From Trichobilharzia szidati (Eukaryota; Platyhelminthes; Trematoda; Strigeidida; Schistosomatidae), in NCBI GenBank assembly GCA_944472155.2, contig OX235279.1, positions 139,720,920-139,784,919 on the forward strand: a stretch of 64,000 nucleotides of DNA. Reading direction: 5' to 3'. Each line of letters starts with the position of its first letter. Within the stretch, counting starts at the first letter, position 1. The translations under genes were made by a program, and so were the position numbers. Under the pieces are notes generated by a model. It saw only the letters and a program-made list of their open reading frames with translations. It was not told the origin of the DNA and searched no databases. Positions 45,890 through 55,622 of this stretch are shown one piece after another.

Positions 45890-46108
45890 CACGGCGGTAG
45901 AATGCTGGCCAGCCAAGCAAGTGGTTCGGGGTTCGATCCCCGGCCGACGGACTCCTTTAACTCACTAAGGCAACAATAGGACTTGTAAAGGGGGTAGGTT
46001 GGGAACCCTATCCTGTAAAAATAAACACCACTGCTACCGAAACTTCAAAGTTATAGTTTGAAGCCCTACGTTCCACTGGGAACATAAAGGAATAAACTAA
46101 TAATAGAT
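45890..46108 (+). mobile_element. SINE-B copy 4, full length with RTE-like tail
   Basis: GCGTCGGTAGCACGGCGGTAG head (tRNA-Gly-like A box), GGGGTTCGATCCCCGGCC B box (45929-45946), the ACTCCTTTAACTCACTAAGG block, GGGTAGGTTGGGAACCC, ACTGCTACCGAAACTTC, and the tail TTTGAAGCCCTACGTTCCAC...AAAGGAATAAACTAATAATA. The tail matches the last 45 bases of RTE copies (for example 38326-38370). Confidence 0.9.
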
Positions 46109-46959
46109 AAATGATTCTACAAGGCAAGTGAATTACTATTCAGGTATTTGGCTGAAACTCAGTAGTTTCCAGTTTCTGGAAGTGCAATATATATAGCTCA
46201 GTAGTAGTTCAACGGAATTTCTTTTTTTTAACTAACTACCCTCACAGAAGTCATGTAGTCCTCTGTTAATCATATCATCTCAGTTAGAATTACAGGGAAT
46301 TCTTTTGAAATCTACCTACCTACTGGAATTTAGTTGTTAGATTTATTAATGTCGTTGTCAAGAGTTTTGAATCTGAAGGATATAGGTGTCTAGTGATTGA
46401 AAAACTTCAATTCTTCTCCAAGTGATGCCGATTATTTTGAAGTAGTCGATCAAAACCCCGTTAAACTTGACAACTGAAAATACATGTATGTCCATTTTCT
46501 TTTTGTGATCATGTATGCATTCCCTCTAAAGAATGCACTGAATTAGGCGGGGTTTTTTTTCATCTGAGTACACTCATAAAAACACCAAAGTATGACAAAT
46601 ATTTGATTTGAATAAAATCAGACAAGGTTTTTATGATTCTTAAAAAGAAAAAAAAGCTGTCATACCTCTTTAAATCAATAATTGATTTTATAAAAAAAAC
46701 TCTTAGTGTAAGCTCCTCAGTCTACACACAAACACATATACATTTTTTTAAAAACAATAATGCACAAATCTGAGTACATTAGCCTAAACTATTCATGTTA
46801 TAAAAGCGTTTAATTTCTTAAATTCTAACTACGAATAAACAGATCTTGAAGTTAAGACTGAATGGTCTTCATTTCGAATTTTTACAAAGATCAATGACCA
46901 GGGGATGCACTATCATAAAACTGTATACTACTGATTGGTTGAGGTGAGTAGTTGACACT
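46109..46959. other. No gene seen
   Basis: AT-rich DNA without supported features. Confidence 0.45.
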
Positions 46960-47858
46960 ACTGATATCGACCAGTATTGTTCGCTGATTTCCCCCAAACT
47001 GGAAGATATGCAACAGGTTGACAGAGGAAGCATCCAGAGAAGATAGAACTTCAGGTGAACGTAGGGAAAACAGAGGTGATTATGAAGATTCCTGGCCAAC
47101 AGCAACAACAACAGACAACAATCAGCCAGCATAAATCGGAGAAATATGAAAGAACCAACCCCCTTCAACTACCTACCAACCTGGGAACCATCATTTCAAC
47201 TACAGGCAGACACGACTGACCAGGATATCAGAACGAGGATCGGGAGAGTGATGCAAGCTTTCGTTAATCTCAAGTCTGTGTGGAGATCAACAGCACTCCT
47301 CAGCACTCAGCAAGAAAAATAAGATGAGGATTTTCAACTGCAATGTGAAGTCAGTCAGTGCTACTATACAGATAAGAAACTTGGCGCCGCGCCCCGCCAC
47401 ACCGCGTCACGAAGACCACTTCGAACAAACGACACACATTCCTCAACAGCTGTCTTCCCCCAATACTTCGCTCAAGATCAGATGGCCGGTCAGAGAAGAT
47501 CAGAAGTAGTGAGAGATCTCTGGCAATGAGCGAACCAACCCAACAGGAACCGACTGTACAACAAATATGAAGGAAGAAATGGAGGTGGATTGGTCATACT
47601 CTGAGAAAACAAACCATCAAGTGAGTGACATCCTACGCGGGGGCATCGGTCGAGTGGAACGCGAATGGGAATCGACGAGTTGGCCGTCAATGAGAGGGTG
47701 GTATTACATGGAGGAGGTGATGTGAAGAGGAGATGAGAGCATGTGGGCAGACATGGAGCGAGGTGAAAATGTTGGTGTAGAACCGAAGGCAATGGAGACG
47801 TGTGGCTGAAGCCGTATGTTCCTGTAGGAATTGAAGGAAACAATAATAATAGTAATAG
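46960..47858 (+). mobile_element. RTE copy, dead subfamily (pair with 54868)
   Basis: Begins near the FADD box (DIDQYCSLISPKLEDMQQ-like), then TEVIMKIPGQQQQQQTT, a CAACTACCTACC expanded stretch where FTYLGS should be, TGRHD-QDIRTRIGRVM, MRIFNCNVKSVSATIQIRNL, a GC-rich inserted stretch GGCGCCGCGCCCCGCCACAC at 47384-47403, LKIRWPVREDQ, and a C-terminus ending CCGTATGTTCC before AATAATAATAG. The VSAT-IQIRNL wording and the GC insert also occur in the 54868 copy, so both derive from a common defective source. Confidence 0.87.
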
Positions 47859-48671
47859 TCTAACATCTGAAAGACAGCTAGGCTAGTGATTCCATGATCA
47901 CGGATTTGAATCCTGCTGCAACTCAGATTACTTATGGGCTATTACACTGTAATTAGTGAGCTAATCCAATCAAGTATACTTCAGGTGGTATCTCTATCAG
48001 TAAGCTTGATTGTTATTATCATTATTGTTGTTGTTGTATTTCTAAGGATTTCCTCCTTCCCAATATACATTCCTGTTATGCACTGAATCAGCCAGTGAGC
48101 TAATCAACACCAAGAGGCGTTGAAGAGCGATGTCATTCATTAGTGCATATTCACAGTGATATGAGAATAGACAGGACTTTTAAAACCATGCAGTACTGCT
48201 TTAAATCCCATAGGCTAAAGAGTATCGCAATAATCTTAAATCTTGACGGTTCTGTAGTCGTTCATTCATGACTTCACAGCTTGACAAGTTTTTGGATCAT
48301 TTGCAGCATTCTTTAAGCATGCTTAATAAAGGATTGATATTCGTATTCTTCATTAGTATGCCAATTGTAGGTTTCATTATTTGATTCTGCACTGGTTTTT
48401 GACTGTAATCTCTTAATCTATATTGTTAAAAGATAATTTCTGATTTGAATGTAATCCGAACAACTCTGATCTAAAAATTTAAGGGAAAATGGTGCCAATG
48501 TCTGTTTTAAGTTCTCCTTCTCTTCAGTTTTTCTTCCATTTGTTTGTTTGAATTCTGAAATTTCGTTTTAGTTTCTTGGTAGTAAATCTACTTGAAGGGC
48601 TGTCATTCACTTAGCCTTAAACAGTCGAAATCTAAAAGAAACAAAGACGATGATTAGTAGAGTTCCTTTAT
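47859..48671. other. No gene seen; possible tRNA-like trace
   Basis: CTAGGCTAGTGATTCCATG followed by GGATTTGAATCCTGC at 47910-47924 could be worn A and B boxes of a SINE. Nothing else was supported. Confidence 0.4.
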
Positions 48672-48790
48672 TTCAGCAGTTTAGAACTAGGCTGAAATAA
48701 ATGTCCAGTATTCCTTGGCTTCCAACACTTCACTAATTGACGCGAGTTCGTGAGGAAATCTATCTTGAAATCAATCAGATCTCTCTCCAT
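48672..48790 (+). mobile_element. SINE-D 3' fragment, degenerate
   Basis: GTTTAGAACTAGGCTGAAAT, AATGTCCAGTATTCCTTGGC and CTTCACTAATTGACGCGAG parallel the stem II, cleavage-site and 3' part of SINE-D. Core lost. Confidence 0.5.
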
Positions 48791-48913
48791 AATCTCAACA
48801 CCTGAATATTCTGTTACTACTTTTAAAGAAAGGAATGGTATTTTCAGACAGATAACGTAAACGATCACCCTCTCATGTACATTAACTGGCCGACTGACTG
48901 GTTTCAACATTTA

Positions 48914-49070
48914 GGAATAGAACTTGTACACTGTGGTAGAGTATAATTCCAATGTAGATAAATTTTATTTTTCGATAAAGTCTCACAATCGCGCTTGAAA
49001 CGTCATTAGTAAATGTTACTGTATTACACTGTGAGACTTTATCAAAACAAAATTTATCCACAATGGTTTC
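48914..49070. repeat. Repeat G, rearranged copy forming a hairpin
   Basis: 48914-48988 is the minus-strand 3' half of repeat G (TACACTGTGGTAGAGTATAA). 48990-49070 is the plus-strand middle part. They overlap in family coordinates, so 48949-48988 and 49027-49066 pair as about 40-bp arms around a 38-base loop. The linear relatives are at 34022 and 54720. Confidence 0.75.
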
Positions 49071-50699
49071 AGCATGGAACTTTTCACAGAGGTATAACAT
49101 TTCAAGTCGCCATACTCCATGTACCACAAAAAGGAAGATAAATGAGAATAAACGAGGTTGGAAGAAACGATAATAAGCAGAAATGTGAGGGAGAAAGAAT
49201 AGTTACATGGAAAAACAACGGTTTTTTTGGATATAACAGATTACAGAAAGTGAGTGAATCTTCGCCACTGGTGGCTGTTTTGAGCTATATCACCAACTGT
49301 CTCTAGTCGTTGGTTCTTAGAATCCCGAGGACCTCGCCATGAGTTTCAAACTACCCTGCAAATATTTCATGAACTGATGCCAGGTTTTAGCTTAAGCACC
49401 TCTAACTATTTTCCAACCTAGTTCCATATCGGCGAACACTGCCCGTTGAGGAAGGAGATAGCTTGGTAATCTATGTCTAACTTCAAATTATACTACTTAA
49501 CACAGGAGATAGAATACGGATACCTACTATCAAAGGCAGCTAACCTCTTGATATCTTCCGCTCTCTCAACGACCAGATCTCACAGTCAGTGTGTAGTAGA
49601 CGCGTCCTCTAATCAACAGGCATATAACACGTCTACGTCGGAGATGACATCAGCTGACAAATGAATGACACACCGGCCTTTAGTAATCGAGAAGAAATTA
49701 CGTCAACAATCGTTTCACTCAACAGAACACTCTACCACTTCACCCCTCTTGCCATTTTTAAGCTAGCAGTACATAAATATGGGTTTCAGCATATTTTCAA
49801 GGGCTGGGGAGATTTGGGTATTAATCAGCATCTAGCGTTTAACAAAATCCACTCCTTTAATCTTATTTTAAATTTTAAGAGGCATAACATTTCTGATAAC
49901 TTATTTTATCTTCTTTTCACTTGGATAACTTTTTTCTCCACAGATCGGGAGCAAAGTATTAGTCGACTCCACACCTCAGTAAGATGTCGAAAATGTTCTG
50001 GTGTTGAATAACACCAGTCGAAGGGATAATCAAGAGATGCAGCTAAAGCCTCAAAGCTAAATATCTTTAAAATAAATCTGAAAATCAGTTAAGCTGTATT
50101 ACTCAACAACAAAATTAGAATGAAACACTATTACCTTGTGATGGATAACTTAATGATTGAGAGGTGAATTACATAAAGAACCATTGAGTGAATAGGGAAC
50201 TGAGGTTCAAGCAACAGCAGCAGAACTCCAACAAGCCACTCCTAGTATATTTCCAGTAAACATCGAATAAGTCGTTATTAACAACGATATATTGTATATC
50301 TCAGAATGCTTCCAGGCAGTTATGAAGCAAACAGTTACCTCTCTCTACAGTTAATTAGTACACTGTTAAAAGAAAACATTTACTAATTAAAGACATGAAG
50401 ATAATCAAAAGAGCAAATCAAAAACACAGTTAACCAATGATAAACAGACTGAATACAGAGAAGTAGTAGAATGACCTGAATAAAATTAACTTGAGTTCAC
50501 TAGAGTCATTGCTGGCCTTGTTGCACACTGGAAAAACATGTGCCAGCATGATTTTCTGTTTTCTTTTTTTCTGTACTCCAGTGATCTCTCTCATTTTATG
50601 TATGTCACATTTTGATTCAATGTACAAGTTTAAAAATCAACAGAGACCAACAAGTTCCGTTTAGTAAAACAAATAAAGTGGAATTATATAGGCTCTTTT
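49071..50699. other. No gene supported; two adjoining frames of unknown nature
   Basis: Plus-strand frames 49473-49664 (63 codons) and 49661-50011 (116 codons) overlap by ATGA. Neither shows a recognised domain, and there is no tRNA, repeat or splice evidence that would make them exons. The composition is like the surrounding AT-rich DNA, so they are probably chance frames. Confidence 0.35.
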
Positions 50700-51035
50700 C
50701 TTCCGCCTCACTGGTCATTTCCCAGTTGCGTTCCACTCGAGCTATGGCCTGGTGCGCGATGTTGTTCTGTGGTCTCTCCAGCATGTGGAGATGGACGGGA
50801 CACACTCTGAGGAGGCCGCCGAGTGACATCGCGCTCCAGGCCATTGTTCAAATGGAAACCGGCTGGGAAACGACGAGTTGGGCGTGACTTCGATGGTGAT
50901 GTGGAGGAGACCGTGTGAGGAAGAGGTGAGAGACTATGAGTAATCATGGGGAGGGCCAAAGAAGATTACAGGGAACAAGACAAAGTGGAGATGAGGTGTT
51001 GAAGCCCTATGTTCCACCCAGAACCAGAAGGAGCA
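50700..51035 (+). mobile_element. RTE 3' end with a short inverted 5' piece
   Basis: 50700-50785 reads on the minus strand as LERPQNNIAHQAIARVERNW; 50786-51035 reads on the plus strand as MWRWTGHTLRRPPSDIALQAIVQ followed by the C-terminal tail with CCCTATGTTCCACC and AATAATAC. Both parts contain the RRPx-DIAxQAI block, so the inverted piece duplicates about 70 bases of the direct piece. The element is truncated to its last 250 bases. Confidence 0.75.
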
Positions 51036-51168
51036 AGATTAATAATACAGGTTCATTTTTACTTTATTTCAAAAAGTTTCTCCCCACTTTATATATAACC
51101 ACCGACTACAATGAATACAAAACCAGGTGTCTGCAAATAATTCTATCCAGATGTGAAATGAAGATATG

Positions 51169-51240
51169 ACTTGCAACCAGATCTGCACCGGTGACCTCCG
51201 AATAAGCAGTCCAGCACCCAACCAACTGTGCTACAAAAGC
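51169..51240 (-). pseudogene. tRNA-like sequence
   Basis: Minus strand: acceptor GCTTTTG/TGCAAGT pairs at six of seven positions counting G-U, TAGCACAGTTGG is a good A box, the anticodon stem CTGGA/TTCGG pairs with G-Us around the loop CTGCTTA, and the T arm ACCGG-TGCAGAT-CTGGT is fully paired. The B box is one base off consensus. The anticodon would read GCT, but the molecule lacks the long variable arm of tRNA-Ser, so a SINE head or a tRNA pseudogene is more likely than a working gene. Confidence 0.5.
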
Positions 51241-51559
51241 CAACTGTTAGTCAGGTCATCATTTCACTGAATTTACCTATCCGTTTCATCATTTCTTCTT
51301 CGTTAAAAATATTGATCAAAGTCCTGAATCGATAGGAAATCGTTTTGTAAAAAAGAAACGAATTTTGAATTTTTTATTTTAAGAAAACATATCTCACAGT
51401 CTCATTCATCTGTACAAGTAACCATACAGAGTCTTGACTTTCAGTGCATTTTTCATGCATTATTAATGCGCATTTCATTCGAGTTAATGCTAAACGACAT
51501 CATCATCGTACAAAAGCTGAAAAATACCTTGAATAGGAAAATCTCTCTCACAACATGCT

Positions 51560-51930
51560 GGATTCAGGAAAAACAAGTCATGAGCGCACAAAACTGCAAC
51601 ACTAGGCATCCGTAATGAATGCAGACTTGAATGGCAGTCAATACTCCTCCACCACGAATTCATCGACTTTGAAAAGACTTTCTACAGAGTCGACGGTAAA
51701 GTAATTCAGGAAGTGTCTCAACACTTAAGAGTGCAGTGCTGCAAACATTTATGATCCTTATCCAGCATCTACATGATGAAGTCGCATTTCAAATAATCTA
51801 CACTGGAAAGTTCAATGATTTGCCTGAAGTGAAGACAGGAGTAATCCAAAGATGCCAATTATCATCCCCGATGATAATTCTGACTGTGGTAGACTGGATA
51901 ACGCGACAACCGGTACGTGGTCAGTAGGAA
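51560..51930 (+). mobile_element. RTE RT palm fragment, motif A mutated
   Basis: FIDFEKTFYRVDG (RTE wording FIDFEKAFDSVDR, RT motif A) near 51658-51696, then LIQHLHDEVAFQIIYTGKFN, EVKTGVIQRCQLSSPMIILT (motif B, usually VRQGC) and VVDWITRQPV. The aspartate of the AFD part is Tyr. It ends at 51930 where an opposite-strand RTE piece begins. Confidence 0.8.
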
Positions 51931-51934
51931 GACG

Positions 51935-52252
51935 GATATACATTGGTTGGTTTTCGCTTGTATACCTTAAAGTTCGTGAGATATATGACACAGTTCATCT
52001 GCGAAATCCAGATCTGATAGGGTAGTTTTGCTAGTCCATTGTATAACTGACTTCTCAATAACCACTCACACTCTCCTCCATAATCTGGTCTATCACAGTC
52101 AGAAAGATCAGCGGTGATAGTAGGCTGCTTTGTCTAACTCCTATCTTCACTTCAAATGCATCGGTGAGATTTCCGTTGTGAATTTCTACATGCATTATCA
52201 TTTTCTGTTTACGACTGATGAACTGAAGTTGTACACCCCTGTGTATCATTCA
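51935..52252 (-). mobile_element. RTE RT palm fragment, opposite strand
   Basis: Minus strand: EIHNGNLTDAFEVKIGVRQ and LLSPLIFLTVIDQIMEES from about 52215 to 52085, then a worn FAD-type box (DLDFADE-like) and the SHELYK segment to about 51940. It overlaps the neighbouring plus-strand fragment in element coordinates and points toward it, so these are two separate insertions tail to tail. Confidence 0.8.
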
Positions 52253-52582
52253 AGAGGTGAAAAATTAAATATAAACCCCTTAGATCAGCTAATAATATGT
52301 GAACAGTGTGGAGTTTAATCACTCAAATAACACTGTTACTTAGTATTTTTTGGACTTGATTCGCCCAGATTTCCTTCATTCAGCGTTCACTGACAAGATT
52401 TCATTTTCTTACTTTATTGCCACCTTTACCAATAACAAAACCTATCATTGTGTGTAAACTATTGAAATATAATTATACTTTATTTGAAAAGAAAAAAGAG
52501 GAATTTAGTGAAATACTTTAGACAGTCCTTTGAATACAATGATGATTAATAGTTAGTTTTTACGTAAATTTCATAATTAATT
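52253..52582. repeat. AT-rich DNA with one arm of the 59642 repeat
   Basis: 52429-52495 (CCAATAACAAAACCTATCAT, then GTGTGTAAACTATTGAAATA and a TTATACTTTATTTGA stretch) matches, in reverse complement, the left arm and left flank of the inverted repeat at 59600-59692. It represents the linear, non-inverted form of that repeat. Confidence 0.65.
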
Positions 52583-52755
52583 TTTTTTTTTTAATTTTTG
52601 ATTATAGCTTGAATCCACACAGTATTTTTGGTGCAAGTATGGAATTTTCAGCATATGCTATCGGTAGCCCAAATTTTGCAGGCCAACCATTGATATCAGG
52701 TGGGCGTCGGCAGGGGATCGAACCCCGGACCATGTGCATAGTCGGCTACCGACGC
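52583..52755 (-). mobile_element. SINE-C copy 4, A box deleted
   Basis: From 52755 down: GCGTCGGTAGCCGACTATGC, so the stretch that normally holds CACAGTGGTTAGGACTCTCG is missing (about 20 bases), then GGTCCGGGGTTCGATCCCC (B box), the GATATCAATGG body, TTTGGGCTACCGATAGC and GTGGATTCAAGC. With the A box gone it should not be transcribed by polymerase III. The rest is near consensus. Confidence 0.87.
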
Positions 52756-53115
52756 ACATACATTGTAAAAGGTGAGATCAGTCAACTAAGAGTATTTGTA
52801 TATCGCTGACATATAAGTGAAAACTGCTTATATCGTGAACTCCTTGAAGATAGAAAACGTTGGTTATTGGACTCCGTTTCAGTATCCACTGGCAATCCTA
52901 AATTTGACACCAAAATTAAACAACTGAAGGTTCTTGGAAAAAGCCTTAACTGTTGTTCAACCCTCTCCTTTTTTTAGTCTGCCGATACGTGACGAAAGTG
53001 CACTAAAACTGGTAAACACAGGCAAACAAAACTAGTGTAACTACTCAGTTAGTTCGTCAGGTGAATAAATTTGGTTTGTCATTCTAGAAAATAATAAATT
53101 CAAGCAACATATAAA

Positions 53116-53305
53116 GTGCCTCGCTTGTTCAGTGGTAGAGTACCCACCGACCATGCATGTGACCTGGAGTTCAATCCCCGATCAACGCACTCCTAAACCA
53201 CTCCTAGCCGGTAGTCAACCCAGTAAAGAGGAAAGGTTGAGTGTGAGGCCAGCGACCCCATGACGGAAAAAAATAAACACCACGCCTAGTGAAACTTCAA
53301 AGCAC
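53116..53305 (+). mobile_element. SINE-B copy 5, 5' part (interrupted by SINE-C)
   Basis: GTGCCTCGCTTGTTCAGTGG tRNA-Gly-like head with GTAGAGTACCC, a worn B box GGAGTTCAATCCCC, CACTCCTAAACCACTCC, GAGGAAAGGTTGAGTG, GGCCAGCGACC and GAAACTTCAAAG. Its missing 3' end resumes at 53514-53545 (TTTTCCACTGGGAACTCAGA) after the SINE-C. Confidence 0.8.
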
Positions 53306-53311
53306 TGACTT

Positions 53312-53513
53312 GCGTCGGTGGCACAGTGGTTAGGACTCTCGCCGACCATGCACATGGTTCGGGGTTCGATCCCCTGCCTATGCACACCCGATATCAATGG
53401 TCGACCTGCAAAATTTGGGCTACCGATATCACATGCTGAAAATTCCATACTTGTACTGAAAATATGGTGTGGAAACAAGCTGTAATCAAAAATATTAAAA
53501 ATAAAAAATAAAA
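53312..53513 (+). mobile_element. SINE-C copy 5, nested in SINE-B
   Basis: GCGTCGGTGGCACAGTGGTT head, B box GGGGTTCGATCCCC (53358-53371), CACACCCGATATCAATGGTC, TTTGGGCTACCGATATCAC, TGCTGAAAATTCC, GGTGTGGAAACAAGCTGTAA and an A-rich tail. Complete copy. It splits the SINE-B copy around it. Confidence 0.88.
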
Positions 53514-53548
53514 TTTTCCACTGGGAACTCAGAGGAATAAAATTTTAA
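53514..53548 (+). mobile_element. SINE-B copy 5, 3' end
   Basis: TTTCCACTGGGAACTCAGAGG followed by AATAAAAT is the terminal tail of SINE-B and continues the copy broken at 53305. Confidence 0.72.
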
Positions 53549-54659
53549 AAAAAGTAATAAACATAAAAGACAAAATCTTCTATGGATTCTAAATCACTTA
53601 TTTCATGTTGAGACATATTTTCACTGTGTTTAGTCTCCCTGAATCAAGTATGCACTATTAGAAACACATAATTAAAGACTTTATATTGCTTTTTCCACTT
53701 ACCACTATAATTATATGAGAGGATAGTGTTCACATCACTTTTTACTAGTCTCTAAAGTTCATTTCACTGCCATCAGACTATCCGTTGACCTAGCAAAATA
53801 ACAATAACAGCAGTAAAAGTGCATTTTTTCTATCTGTCTCGCATAACCTTGATGAATCAAAAATAAAATGCAAATTAGAATTCTTCTATTCCCCCCACTG
53901 ACTGTAATAATGACGACAGGATTTTTGAAAAAGGCATTGACGACGACAACAACAAGGCCATTTGTGTTAAGTTAACCAGTAAGAAACATTCCCACATGGT
54001 CTGATTAACAGATGACCAGCTAATATGCTTGAACCCGTGGCGAGGATGACTGATGAAAACAATCATCAGTATGGACAACAACAACAACAACAATAAAGTT
54101 GGAATAAACAATCATTCTGCACGTGATCACTTCAGTAATACTCTAGGTTAGATGTTTATTAGTACAACGTGTATAGTGCATATTAGGTTTATTCATTTTA
54201 ATACAGTTCACCTAATAAGAAACTAAACGAAATGTAAGATTCTACACTGAAAGACTATATTCTTATGTAAAGTTTATGCATAATTCCAACAACACATGGT
54301 TACGAAATCCACTTATATATTCGATGGTTGAAGTATTTAGTGCACAGATCATATGTGGTCAGTTAATCAGTATTCTAGATTCGGTTGTGTACTATTATTG
54401 GATTAGTTATTTTGCTTTTGCAAGTTCAACTGGTGATGATAACTTTTAGTCAGTGTCTGACTAGGTTTATAAGCCAATTTCTGGTTGTCTGATCATTCAT
54501 ACGGTTATTCTATAATTCCATTCTGTATGTAAAGAACAGTTTACTAATAAGATTATAGGTTTCCAGGCCGTAGATGTTGCGAACTTCCTCGAATAATTTG
54601 AGCGCCGAGTCAGATTGATTCATTAAAAATTATTTAAATTAATCCCAGCGTGTTAAGAA
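53549..54659. other. No gene seen
   Basis: AT-rich DNA with a short ACA run at 54074-54093. Confidence 0.45.
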
Positions 54660-54850
54660 AATCAAAACAAGATTTTTTTTGAACGTTTCGCTGTGTAAGC
54701 CACAGCTTCTTCAGCTGTGATTAAAGTTGATATGATTATGAACAATAAATTTTGTTCGAAATGTCATCCAGTAAATAATAATGTTTCACTGTGTGATACA
54801 TCTAATAAACAAACTAATATGGAATTACTTACTACTAAAGTGCCTAAGTT
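54660..54850 (-). mobile_element. PLE-type terminal region with hammerhead-like motif, plus repeat G
   Basis: On the minus strand, CTGAAGA (54714-54708), A, then stem GCTGTG/CACAGC (54706-54701 with 54695-54690) with loop GCTTA, then GAAAC (54689-54685) and GTTC. This has the order of a hammerhead core with a six-pair stem II, but with one extra A before the stem and a minimal ACGT stem III. Motifs of this kind are known from the terminal repeats of Penelope-like elements. Stem I pairing was not found. 54720-54850 is a plus-strand copy of repeat G that directly follows. Confidence 0.6.
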
Positions 54851-54867
54851 TTACACATATATTAAGA

Positions 54868-55622
54868 TGAAGATTCCTGGCCAATAGCAACAACAACAGA
54901 CAACAATCAGCCAGCATAAATGGAAGAAATCTGAAAGAAGCAACCCCCTTCAACTACATACCTACCTACCTGGGAACCATCGTTTCAACTACAGGCAGAC
55001 GCAACTGACCAGGATATCAGAACGAGGACCGGGAGAGCGACGCAGGCTTTCACTAATCTCAAGTCTGTATGGAGGTCAACAGCACTCATCACTCAGAGTG
55101 AAAAATAAGATCCGGATTTTCAACTGCAATGTGAAGTCAGTCAGTGCTACTATACAGATCAGAGATTTGGCGCCGCGCCGCGCCACGCCACTTCGAACAA
55201 ACGACACACCTTCATCAACAGCTGTCTTCACTCAGTACTTTGCTCAGGATCAGATGGCCGGCCAGAATAGATCAGCAGTAGTGAGGGATCTCTGGCAATG
55301 AGCGAACCAACCCAACACGAACCGATTGTGTAACAAATATACAGGAAGAAATGGAGGTGGATTGGCCATACTCTGAGAAAACAAACCATCAAGTGAGTGA
55401 CATCACACGCTAGATCATCGCTCGAGTGGAACTCGAATGGGAATCGACGAATTGGTCGTCAATGGGCAGGTGGTGTGACATGGAGGAGGTGATGTGAAGA
55501 GGAGATGAGAGAATATGGGCAGACATGGAGCCAAGTGAAAACGTTGGTGTAGAACTGAAGGCAATGGAGACGTGTGGCTGAATTCCTGTGTTCCTCTAGG
55601 AATTGAAGGAAACAATTATGGT
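54868..55622 (+). mobile_element. RTE copy, dead subfamily (pair with 46960)
   Basis: Starts MKIPGQ (then a stop) QQQQTTI, then CAACTACATACCTACCTACC (expanded), TGRRN-QDIRTRTGRAT, IRIFNCNVKSVSATIQIRDL, the GC-rich insert GGCGCCGCGCCGCGCCACGC at 55168-55187, SILRSGWPARID-like and the C-terminus ending TGTGTTCCTCTAGG. About 90 percent like the 46960 copy by eye, including shared frameshifts (GGCAATGAGCGAACC where the family has GGGAGCGAACAAACC). Confidence 0.87.

Noticed and set aside
49473..50011. Two overlapping plus-strand frames as a gene
   Set aside because: No domain or exon-boundary evidence; overlap by ATGA alone is not meaningful in a eukaryote.
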